DNA of 64,000 bases from JAFDBW01 sp963825575 (GTDB taxonomy: Bacteria > Desulfobacterota > Desulfuromonadia > Desulfuromonadales > BM103). Positions 1 to 8,089 of the stretch are shown one piece after another. The DNA lies in assembly GCA_963825575.1 (NCBI GenBank), contig CAWGUB010000015.1, positions 1-64,000 of the forward strand, in the 5' to 3' direction. The notes under the pieces were generated by a model that saw only the letters and a program-made list of their open reading frames with translations, ran no database searches and had not been told where the DNA came from. The position numbers and the translations under genes were made by a program. Every line of letters begins with the position of its first letter. The first letter of the stretch is position 1.

Positions 1-605
1 ATCGCGCGCTTTTTACTGGAAGAACTCCATCTGCCCAGTTTCAGCACCAATGCGATCTCTTCACTCGGTTCGCACACCAAATACGGTGAAGAGCTGTTTC
101 TTTCACCTTCGCAGCGTTTGCATGCCATGCAGGTGCTTGCCGATCTTGATGCCCGTTATCCCGGTCGCATCGCAGCCTCGGCAGGTCCGCTCGCCGAATG
201 GCAGATGTTCCGTGAAATGCGTCAGGCCCACCAGAGTGACCAACCGATTCCGGGGCACGGCCACCTGGTCGGTTGTGGCTGTATCTTCGATCGTCTTGCC
301 GTACGTGCTGATGGCGCTTACGTCCCCTGTGTCATGCTGCCGCAGCTGGTGCTTGGTTTTATCGGTGAGAGTCGTCTGGTTGAGGTGGCGTGATGATGAA
401 ATTCTGGATGATTTGCGTGAGCGTACCAAGGTCGCCCTCGGATCTTTCGAGGAATGTCGGGGTTGCGACTACCGATTCTCCTGCACGGGCAACTGTGCCG
501 GGGGCGCCCTGTCCTTGCTGGGGGGATGCCAACCGGCCGAGCCCCGACGCCTGTCTGCGCAGGTTTGAACAGGGTCTCGCCAAGGTAGGGTTGTCTTTGC
601 CATGA
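1..605 (+). pseudogene. Radical SAM/SPASM peptide-maturase, C-terminal part, frameshifted
   Basis: Seen: the open frame enters from the left edge, so the radical SAM core lies outside. What remains is a SPASM-type iron-sulfur domain: GCGCIFDRLAVRADGAYVPC, then ECRGCDYRFSCTGNCAGG. Reading it needs two frame changes, one near 385 (an EVA-stop becomes a tryptophan followed by RDDEILDD) and one in the G-run at 520–525, after which the frame ends at 605. Known: SPASM domains hold auxiliary Fe-S clusters in enzymes that modify ribosomally made peptides (PqqE, AlbA type). The stop overlaps the next start as ATGA, so the two radical SAM genes were translationally coupled. Inference: one of a pair of maturases for the peptide at 1799. 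The shifts may be real decay or sequence error. Confidence 0.8.
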
Positions 606-1715
606 CAGGGAAGGGTTTGCCAGCCGCCACGCTCAATGATCTGTACGTCTACGTGACCAACGGGTGCAACTGTGCCTGCAGGCATTGTTGGATCGTGCCC
701 GAAGACTCTGGCAAAGCGGGTCGACCTGTACATTTTATCGATCCGAAGGTCTTTGCCACCGCGGTCGAAGAAGCCATCCCTCTTGGCCTTAATGCGGTTA
801 AATGGACCGGTGGCGAACCGACCATCCATCCCAATTTTGACAAGTTGCTTGCAATCCAGAAAGAACATGGGTTAAATGGTCGCCTTGAGACCAACGGCAT
901 GAGGGTTTCAGCGGGACTAGCGGATCTTCTGCAAGAGTGTGGAGTGACCGGTGTCTCGGTTAGTCTGGATGGTGCGACGGCTGTTACCCACGATGCCGTA
1001 CGAAATGTTCCGGGTGGCTTCAAACAGGCAATAGCTGGAATCAGAAATCTGGTCAACTTCGGCTACCGGCCGGAAATCATCATGAGCCTGATGCGTGCCA
1101 ACATTAACGAACTCGACGCTTTATTTGGTCTGGCGGCGGAACTTGGCGCCGGGTCCGTCAAGTTAAATGTTGTTCAGCCGACCTTGCGTGGCGCTAGGCT
1201 GCATGAAACCGGCGAGACTCTGTCCATCGGGGAAATCCTGGCGATCAATCAGGGCTTACAGGAAAGGACTCTGCCAGACTGCGAACTGCCGATCTTTCTG
1301 GATGTTCCCATGGCCTTCCGCTCCCTGAGCACCCTTGTTGAGGGCAACGGTCTTAACAGCTGTGGCATCCTTGGGATCCTCGGTTTGTTAGCAGACGGCC
1401 ACTACGCCATGTGTGGCGTTGGTGAGCACATTCCGGAGCTGGTTTACGGCCGGGTCGGAAGAAGATCGTTTGGCTGAGATCTGGGGTAAGCATCCCATGT
1501 TGCAAGAACTCCGCGAGGGGTTGCCGAAAAATCTCAAGGGGGTCTGTGGCGATTATTGTCTGATGAAGACTGCATGTCTTGGGTCCTGCGTTGCGATGAA
1601 TTTCCAGCAGGGGCATGACCTGCTGGCACCGTACTGGTTCTGTGATAAAGCACGTGCAGAGGAACTTTTTCCCGAAAGCCGATTGAAAAAGGGGACCGGT
1701 CCGGCAAAGAATTGA
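602..1715 (+). pseudogene. Second radical SAM/SPASM peptide maturase, one frameshift
   Basis: Seen: radical SAM motif CNCACRHC (residues about 19–26), then KWTGGEPTIHP, the SAM-binding glycine motif, and a C-terminal SPASM-like part with CGVGEH, CGDYCLMKTACLGSC and a late WFC. The frame breaks near 1459; removing one A in GGAAGAAGAT restores VGEDRLAEIWGKHP, and the protein then runs to 1715, about 370 aa, normal for the family. Its start ATG overlaps the stop of the upstream maturase. Known: such enzymes use S-adenosylmethionine and a 4Fe-4S cluster to make thioether or carbon crosslinks in precursor peptides. Inference: acts with the upstream homologue. The paired arrangement recalls the TIGRFAM 'SynChlorMet' ScmE/ScmF cassette, which I recall but cannot check. 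Confidence 0.82.
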
Positions 1716-1798
1716 TTTATTAAACGGTCTGTTATATTTTTAGAAAGCATTTACATCGCTTTTGGTGTCTCGTTGCAGTTTGAATGTTTGGAGTTGGC

Positions 1799-2130
1799 AT
1801 GAGCAAAAAATTGAAAATCAAGTGGGTTGAGCCAAGAGTTGTCAGTCTGGAGCAACTTCCTACCTCTCTTGGCGCCTGTAGTGATGGGAACACGGCGGCA
1901 ACGGGCGGTGGCACGAAGGCGAGCAATGCAGAAATGGGGGTACTGCGAATAAGCAATGCAAGACGGGGGGGACAGTGTTTAGCTGTAACGGGTGCAGTGT
2001 CGGATGCTACGTCTGGCTGTGGATCGGAAGCTTGGCCGGATCAATCAGCAACGATTGTGGCCAGGGGAGCCACCAGTCTCCGTGTAGATGGTCAAAGCTT
2101 GCCAACGGGTGTTGTCCGATAAGCCAGTAA
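1799..2130 (+). pseudogene. Candidate Cys-rich RiPP precursor peptide (frameshifted)
   Basis: Seen: an ATG at 1799 has a GGAG five bases upstream. The N-terminus is a leader-like MSKKLKIKWVEPRVVSLEQL, followed by GACSDGNTAATGG. The open frame then drifts into low-quality sequence. If one base is lost near 1912–1918 the reading becomes strongly Cys-rich, with spaced units CSDGNTA, CRNGGTANKQ, CKTGGTVFS, CNGCSVGC, and ends at a TAA at 2128–2130. Without the shift the open frame runs to 2122. Inference: this is the substrate of the two radical SAM enzymes just upstream; Cys and neighbouring Thr/Gly would be modification sites. Its 3' part overlaps the small antisense ORF at 2007–2219, so the true end is uncertain. 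Confidence 0.6.
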
Positions 2131-2219
2131 GTGTTGCTCTCATCGCCAGTATTGCCAAATTTATGTACTGTGCCGCGCCGATAAAATCCTGCCGCCAACC
2201 ATTGCAGGCTGCTCCTCAA
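2007..2219 (-). CDS. Small unknown protein of the peptide cassette
   Basis: A 70-residue ORF with a TTG start that overlaps the TGA of the peptidase gene before it (TATTGA), an arrangement typical of translational coupling. The sequence is Trp-rich (GDWWLPWPQ) with no recognisable motif, signal peptide or membrane helix. It lies antisense to the end of the candidate precursor peptide. It may be a genuine small cassette protein or only the open shadow of the precursor; I do not recognise it. Confidence 0.3.
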   Translation of the reverse strand: MRSSLQWLAAGFYRRGTVHKFGNTGDESNTYWLIGQHPLASFDHLHGDWWLPWPQSLLIDPAKLPIHSQT

Positions 2220-2628
2220 TAGTCTGGCCGCCCGCCCACCGCGCGCATCGCGCTGCGGGTCGAGGCGTCCTGCATACCGGTAAAAGTTCCCGTAATTTGC
2301 CCTGTTATCCCACCTCGTACCGGTTTATAAACACCCAGACGAAATCGACCGATAACCCGGCCGACTAATTGTTCAGTGTCAACCTTTAGATCATCAGGAC
2401 AGGGGGAGGCGTCCCCGCGGGTGATTATGGACATGTTGTGAATGGCGTTGATGCGATGGGTAACGAGTGATCCACTCCCTTTCAGATAATAAGTTATGCA
2501 GTCTCCGACACACAATCTCTCCATGGTTGCCTGGTGAACCTCGAGCAGGTCTCCTTCCTGGAATGTCGGCCACATGCTCTGCCGCGATAACGGATGAAAT
2601 CAGCCTTCTCGTCACTATCCGAGCACAC
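2216..2628 (-). pseudogene. S26B/SipW-type signal peptidase-like protein, one frameshift
   Basis: Seen: GTG at 2628 preceded by AAAAGGAGTTGATTC, a good ribosome-binding site. The reading runs DEKADFIRYRGR, then after a shift near 2588 SMWPTFQEGDLLEV, then LVTHRINAI and ITRGDASPCPDD. These are the Ser, His and Asp positions of the S26B (SipW, ER-type) signal peptidase fold, where His replaces the Lys of LepB. Length is about 137 aa with no visible membrane helix. The start lies 14 bases inside the end of the kinase gene upstream. Inference: it may cut the leader from the modified peptide made by this cassette. No activity can be claimed from a frameshifted copy. Confidence 0.65.
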
Positions 2629-3539
2629 GAATCAACTCCTTTTCGAGGATTGGCCAGAAATTACCTTTACGGGGGAGCTGTAGCGTCCAGGTCGGCACGC
2701 TACGAGAAATCCTGGCCGCAACCTTGAACATAGCGCCCTGGTATGGGGTCCTACCAGGATAACTGTCGGGTATTCGGAGAGGGCCCGGTAGAGGGGGAAG
2801 ACTGCGTCGATCGGTCTTATTGGTGAAAGTTTGATCGCACCGGACTTTTCGAGGAAGAGAATCCTTCGCAAAGGCCAGCTGTTGCCGACCTGCCAGAGCG
2901 TGATTTGTTCGAGTCGCGGGTTAGTGCCCAGCAACACACTCCAGGTCGGTAAGGGGCAGACCAGAAAACTGCCGTTAGCATCGGGCCAGACTAGGGAGGC
3001 ATCGTCAGACTTGAGATCCCAGTTGTAGGGAGAGTGGAAAATGCCGTGGTTTTGCCACCGCCAGGTGGGGCAGTCAATAGGACTCCTTGATCTCGGTAAA
3101 CAGCAAAACCGCCATGGATGATGCCGCCGCCCAACTGGATAATGTCGTTAAAGAGCATATCCAGAGGAAGATGGAAAGACAGTTCTTGTCTGACTTCGTA
3201 GCAGCTCATGGTCCAGAACGCATGCGGAGTGGCGGTATGTCGCCATGTGAGATGGGTGGTGTCATTGCCGACGATTTGCCAGCCTCGAGGGGGGAGTGCC
3301 TCCGGTACGAGCGCAGCCAGTTCCGGCGGTAAAATGCCTGCTAAAAATAAATCTTTGGCAGCAGCACCAATGGGATGTCTCACCAGATGGATTTGGCGTT
3401 CTGGCGACCCGTTAAAGCGACAACAGTCGACATTGTCGGCCAACCGACCGAGAAGTTCCTCACCCCAGGTGTCGTGGGCAAGTAATCGGTAATGAAAAGG
3501 ACCCAGGGTGAGATCCAGATTTAGGATATTCAACTCCAT
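2615..3539 (-). pseudogene. HprK-like P-loop kinase of peptide-modification cassette, two frameshifts
   Basis: Seen: about 305 aa once repaired. The N-terminal half ends in HGGFAVYRDQGVLLTAPPGGGKTT, a Walker A in the HPr-kinase/PEP-carboxykinase-like setting, at about residue 150. After a frame change near 3010 come WDLKSDDASLVWPD and FLVCPLPTWS, the region that follows the P-loop in HprK folds. A second change near 2745 gives the tail ending in EKELIRVLG with TAG at 2617–2615. Known: HprK-related proteins recur in radical SAM, lasso and SynChlorMet (ScmC) cassettes, where they may phosphorylate the peptide. Inference: peptide kinase or regulator of the cassette. It is transcribed opposite to the maturases, with the peptidase gene overlapping its end. 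Confidence 0.7.
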
Positions 3540-3661
3540 AGAGGCAATGTTATAACTATTCGTTAAGAAAATGAAGCCTTATGAAGCTATCCATGGAATG
3601 TGTTTCTGGGGCTGACGGTGTGTGATAACCCGTCCATTGTTTAACCAACCGACAGGCAAAG

Positions 3662-5478
3662 ATGATCTCTTTGAAACAAGGACTGCACACGGCCTTCCGT
3701 CTGCAGCGTGCGATCCGCCTGGTCTGGCAGTGCGCACCGGGCTGGACGCTGTTGAACCTGGTGCTGATCGTGGTACAGGGTATGCTGCCGCTGGCTGCGC
3801 TCTACCTGATGAAGGAGATCGTCGATGCCGTGGTGGCGGCTGTCGAATCACCTGATCCGCAGACCGCGTTCAACACGGTTCTCTGGTGGGTGCTCCTCGC
3901 AGGTGGCGTTGCTCTGTTCAATGCTTTTTGCAGTGCACTCTCCAGCCTGGTGGGTGAGGCGCAGGGCGTCGCGGTTACCGACCATGTCTCTGAGCTGATC
4001 CACGCCAAGTCGATCGCTGTCGATCTTGATTATTACGATAACCCGGCTTTCCATGACACGCTGCATCGGGCACAGAGCGAGGCGCCCTTATCGTCCAGCC
4101 CGAATCGTCAACGGTTTGGTCCAGACCGTCCAAAATGGAATCACAGTTGTCGGGATCGTCTGGTTATTGTTTGCGTTCAACTGGCTGACAGGGGTGGTCC
4201 TGTTGGCGCCGCCTTGCCGGCTGGGGTCGTGCGACTGTTCTATGCTCGCAGGCTGTTCGGTTTCGAACAGAGTCATGCGGAAAGGGAACGTCGTGCCTGG
4301 TATTACCACTGGCTGGTCACCGGTCGCGAATTTGCCAAAGAGGTCAGGCTCTTCAATATCGGCGGGGTCTTTTCCCAACGCTTTCGTGAATTGCGTTCTG
4401 AATTGCGCGACGGTCGGTTGCGTATCTCAAGACACCGCAGCGTCTCCGAGGGTCTGGTGCAGGGGTTGGCCTCGTTGGCTGTATTCGGAGCCTTGCTTTT
4501 CATGGCCTACCAGGCGGTCAGCGGAGTGATCACCGTCGGTGTCCTGGTCATGTATTTTCAGGGCTTCCAGCGCGCCATGACGTACACTGCAGAACCTTCT
4601 GCGAGGTCTCGCCGCTCTGTACGAGGACAACCTTTTCCTGACCAACTTCTACCGGTTTCTCGATTTTGAACCTGTCATCCGATCTCCCGAGCGACCTGTT
4701 GCAGTTACCATCGTTCTCTCAGGAGGGACTGGTCTTTCACAACGTCAGTTTTACCTATCCACGCGCGGCAAGAGATTCACTTCAGGAAATCGATTTTCAG
4801 TTGCGACCGGGCGAAGTCGTCGCTCTGGTCGGTGAAAACGGCGCGGGGAAATCGACACTGATCAAACTGCTGTGCCGACTTTATGATCCCGGGCAAGGTT
4901 CGATTACCCTGGATGGGATTGATTTGAAAAAACTTGACCCGGTTGCCTGGCAACGTCAGATCAGCGTGGTTTTCCAGGACTACATTCGTTACGAACTGAG
5001 TGTGCGCGACAATATATGGCTCGGGGATATCGAGCAGGAGCGGAGCCAGCCGGAGATTGTCGATGCAGCCAGGCTTGCCGGAGTTGATGCTGTTATAGAG
5101 CGCTTTCCCGACAGCTACGAGACGCAGCTCGGCACCCAATTTATGGATGGTCGCGAGCTTAGTACCGGAGAATGGCAGAAGCTGGCTCTGGCCAGGGCTT
5201 TCTACCGCAAAGCCAGTCTCGTGGTCCTCGACGAACCGTCAAGTGCTCTTGATCCGTTGGCAGAGGCAGCGCTGGTCGAGCAGTTCAGAAACATTATTCA
5301 GGGCCGCAGTGCGATCATCATCAGTCACCGCCTATCGTCGGTACAGCTTGCTGATCGTATTTACGTGATGGCGGACGGTCGAATCGTTGAAGAGGGTAGT
5401 CACGATGAGCTGTTGAAGCGCAGTGGCATTTATGCTGGGCTCTTTAATGCTCAGGCGAGGTTTTACAGGGGGCAATAG
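3662..5478 (+). pseudogene. ABC exporter (fused membrane and ATPase domains), about four frameshifts
   Basis: Seen: about 600 aa after repair. The membrane half starts MISLKQGLHTAFRLQRAIRL and has several hydrophobic helices (LLNLVLIVVQGMLPLAALYL and others). The nucleotide-binding half has GENGAGKST (Walker A), a Q-loop VVFQDYIRYE, signature LSTGEWQKLALARAF (a non-standard LSTGE) and LVVLDEPSSALD with ISHRLSS. Frame changes are needed near 4090, 4215, 4580 and 4708; protein between them is well preserved and without stops. No C39 peptidase domain is present. Inference: exports the modified peptide of this cassette. The stop codon TAG at 5476–5478 lies at the very edge of repeat copy 1, so the last residues are contributed by the repeat. 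Confidence 0.8.
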
Positions 5479-6145
5479 ACGGTTAATCTGTTGTCCTTTT
5501 TCAGTGCTCTATGGAATTCAAAGACGAAAGCAAAACCGTCGGGGTTGCCCCGACAGCAACGTCATTTTCTTTGTAGCGACAAAGAAAACGAAGAAAAGAA
5601 AACTTGGCGCTGCGCTGGGCATGTCTGGGTCGTCAAGGCGGCAACTTCAATCCGGATGGTTCTTATCGATCAAGAGCACGGGTTCCCCCCACAGGTGACG
5701 AGGCTCTTGTGAGCCTCTCCTTCTGTGGAGGATTGCAACGGTCACTGTGCTATCAAGCTTTTCTCTTGCAGGTCACACTGCAAGGGAGGCCCCCTGTAAC
5801 GGGCCGACTTATTAAGCTCCGTCGTTACTGGATGCCTCAGAAACCTGGCAAAGGAGATGCCCTCCGCAAGGAGAAAAGGCATTTTTGCTTACTTTTGTCG
5901 CCGCGGACAAAAGTATGGCGTCTGGCGTACGCAAACTGCCGACTTTAAGGTTTTATTCCTTCGCACTTCGCACTTCACGAATGTTTTCGAAATCTTATGG
6001 CCTCTGGTTGGACGCGACCCGCCGGTTCTGTCTTTCAAAAAAGCACAAGGTCAACAGAGTAACCCTCCGTTACCCTAAGCTTCATAAAAACTTCACTTGC
6101 AGGTAGAAAAAACAAACCCCGCATCACGTGCGGGGTTTGTCAACA
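5470..6145. repeat. Multi-hairpin intergenic repeat, copy 1
   Basis: Fills most of the gap between the ABC exporter and fumarase. It shares long blocks with the elements at about 34.5 and 56.5 kb, for instance GGCAAAGGAGATGCCCTCC and GGGCATGTCTGG. It holds hairpins GTCGGGG/CCCCGAC (about 5538–5554), TTTTCTTTGT/ACAAAGAAAA (5565–5574 with 5579–5588), GAGGCTC/GAGCCTC (about 5700) and TACTTTTGTC/GACAAAAGTA (5890–5899 with 5906–5915). An extra stretch of roughly 90 bases lies at about 5925–6010. It ends with a long hairpin, ACAAACCCCGCA/TGCGGGGTTTGT. No credible gene is inside; the short open frames are by-products. Confidence 0.85.
6110..6143 (-). terminator. Terminator for fumarase, inside repeat copy 1
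   Basis: Twelve-pair stem ACAAACCCCGCA/TGCGGGGTTTGT with a five-base loop. Read on the − strand it is followed by TTTTTTC, so it fits an intrinsic terminator for the fumarase gene that ends just upstream. The same hairpin recurs at about 35.07 kb after hcp. Confidence 0.7.
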
Positions 6146-6149
6146 ATCT

Positions 6150-6178
6150 GAGCCCCGGGAATTCCGGGGCTTTTTGCT
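6150..6178 (+). terminator. Terminator, + strand
   Basis: AGCCCCGG-AATT-CCGGGGCT followed by TTTT. It faces the fumarase gene and would stop + strand transcription coming through the repeat from the ABC exporter side. Confidence 0.65.
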
Positions 6179-6185
6179 ACCAACC

Positions 6186-7808
6186 TTACAGACCCAATTG
6201 CTTGAAGAAGTCATTCCCCTTGTCATCCACCAGGATGAATGCCGGGAAATTGACGACGTCGATCTGCCAGACAGCCTCCATGCCGAGTTCAGGGAAGTCG
6301 ATACACTCGACCTTCTTGATGTTCTCGTCGGCAAGCAGTGCCGCCGGGCCGCCGATGGAGCCGAGATAGAAGCCACCGAACTTCTTGCAGGCATCAGTGA
6401 CCTGTTGCGAGCGGTTGCCCTTGGCGATCATGACCAGCGAGCCGCCGTTCTCCTGCAGCAGACCGACGTAGGAGTCCATGCGTCCGGCAGTGGTCGGGCC
6501 GAACGAACCTGAAGGGCGTCCTTCCGGGGTCTTGGCCGGCCCGGCGTAGTAAATCGGGTGCTTTTTCAGGTAGTCGGGCAACGGTTTGCCGCTGTCGAGA
6601 ATCTCTTTGAACTTGGCATGGGCGATGTCGCGACCGACCACGATGGTGCCGTTCAGCAGCAGGGCATCACCGCACTTGAGCTGGGTCAGTTCAGCCAGGA
6701 TGTCTGCCATCGGCCGGTTCAGGTCAACTTTGTGACCATGCTCGTGCTTGGCCATACGATACTGCTCGGGGAGCAGGCGGCCCGGATCGCGGTCCATCTC
6801 TTCGACGAACAGGCCGTCTCTGGTGATTTTGGCCTTGATGTTGCGGTCAGCAGAGCAGGAAACCGCCATGCCGAGCGGGCAGGATGCGCCGTGGCGGGGC
6901 AGGCGGATGACGCGGACGTCGTGGGTAAAGTATTTACCGCCGAACTGGGCACCGATGCCGAGGTCCTGGGCTGCCTTCTGCAGTTTCTCTTCCAGCTCGA
7001 TATCACGGAAGGCCTGGCCGTGATCATTGCCGACCGTTGGCAGATCGTCGAGCTCCTTGGCAGTTGCCAGCTTGACGGTCTTCATGACTGCGTCGGCCGA
7101 GGTGCCGCCGATGACGAAGGCGAGGTGGTAAGGGGGACAGGCTGCGGTGCCGAGAGTTTTCATCTTGGCGACCAGGTAGTCAAAGAGCTTCTCCGGGGTG
7201 AGCAGCGCCTTGGTCTCCTGATAGAGCATGGTCTTGTTGGCAGAGCCGCCCCCTTTCGCTATAAACAGGAGCTTGTAGGCGTCGCCCTCTGTGGCGTAAA
7301 GGTCGATCTGCGCCGGCAGGTTGGTGCCGGTGTTCTTCTCTTCGTACATATCGAGGGCAACGGTCTGGCTGTAGCGCAGGTTCTCTTCGGTGTAAGTCTT
7401 GAAAACCCCCTTGGCAATATATTCGGCATCGTTAACACCGGTCCAGACCTGTTGACCCTTCTTGGCAACGATAGTCGCCGTTCCGGTGTCCTGGCAGGTC
7501 GGCAGTTCGAACTGAGCCGAAACCATGGCGTTGCGCAGGAATGCCATCGCGACGCCCTTGTCGTTACGGGAGGCTTCGGGGTCCATCAGAATCTTGGCGA
7601 CCTGCTCGTTGTGCTCCTTGCGCAGCAGAAAGGACACATCCTTCATGGCTGCGTTGGACAACACGGTCAGTGCTTCCGGATCAACCTTGAGAACATCCTG
7701 ACCATTGAAGCTTTCGACGGAGACATACTTCTCCGAACCTTCGATCTTGTAATAGCTGGTCTTGTCTGCGCCCACGGGATACGGGGTCTGGTAAAAGAAT
7801 TCCGGCAT
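6186..7808 (-). CDS. fumA: Fumarate hydratase, class I (iron-sulfur)
   Basis: Interconverts fumarate and malate in the citric acid cycle, in the cytoplasm. The 540-aa protein is full length for the single-chain class I (FumA/FumB) family: N-terminal Fe-S domain with LPTCQDTGTATI (about residue 104), TLGTAACPPYHLAFVIGG (about 220) and a third cluster Cys in HGASCPLGMAVSCSADRN (about 320); the C-terminal beta domain has GRMDSYVGLLQENGGSLVMIAKGN. AGGAG lies just upstream of the ATG at 7808. A promoter with an internal palindrome lies at 7881–7909. Terminated inside repeat copy 1. The cluster makes it oxygen-sensitive, in keeping with an anaerobe; a fumB-like role is equally possible. Confidence 0.95.
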   Translation of the reverse strand: MPEFFYQTPYPVGADKTSYYKIEGSEKYVSVESFNGQDVLKVDPEALTVLSNAAMKDVSFLLRKEHNEQVAKILMDPEASRNDKGVAMAFLRNAMVSAQFELPTCQDTGTATIVAKKGQQVWTGVNDAEYIAKGVFKTYTEENLRYSQTVALDMYEEKNTGTNLPAQIDLYATEGDAYKLLFIAKGGGSANKTMLYQETKALLTPEKLFDYLVAKMKTLGTAACPPYHLAFVIGGTSADAVMKTVKLATAKELDDLPTVGNDHGQAFRDIELEEKLQKAAQDLGIGAQFGGKYFTHDVRVIRLPRHGASCPLGMAVSCSADRNIKAKITRDGLFVEEMDRDPGRLLPEQYRMAKHEHGHKVDLNRPMADILAELTQLKCGDALLLNGTIVVGRDIAHAKFKEILDSGKPLPDYLKKHPIYYAGPAKTPEGRPSGSFGPTTAGRMDSYVGLLQENGGSLVMIAKGNRSQQVTDACKKFGGFYLGSIGGPAALLADENIKKVECIDFPELGMEAVWQIDVVNFPAFILVDDKGNDFFKQLGL

Positions 7809-7880
7809 GATCTCTCTCCTTTATAACGTCAATAAATATATTCCCCGGAGGACTGAACCCCGGATAGAAACTGATCATGA

Positions 7881-7909
7881 AGTATAGCTAAACTGTATAC
7901 AGTTGTCGA
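7881..7909 (-). promoter_or_regulatory. Fumarase promoter with 14-bp palindrome in the spacer
   Basis: On the − strand: TCGACA (7909–7904), 17-base spacer, TATACT (7886–7881). The spacer contains the perfect palindrome AACTGTATACAGTT (7891–7904), well placed for a repressor that would block RNA polymerase. GTATAC-centred palindromes are common operators of GntR-family regulators; which factor binds here is unknown. Confidence 0.6.
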
Positions 7910-8089
7910 TAATTAAGTAGAAATAATCTTTTGTTTGCGGTGCGCCCGCGTCATCGTCGGATCTGCGGCAATCGGCCTTGAAAAAGTCTGACAATGAGAG
8001 AATCTGATTGTTGATTATATGTTCGTTTCGGGTAATGGGTGTGCCAGTTTTTTCTTTGTCTCTCCCAGCCTTCGTGGCAGAATCCCTTC

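Noticed and set aside
5491..6106. Short open frames inside repeat copy 1 and their counterparts in copies 2 and 3
   Set aside because: Frames are not kept between copies while hairpins are; the conserved thing is structure, not protein.
6558..7826. Long + strand open frame (422 codons) opposite fumarase
   Set aside because: It is the antisense of a well-conserved gene, has no motif, and arises from GC-rich third positions.
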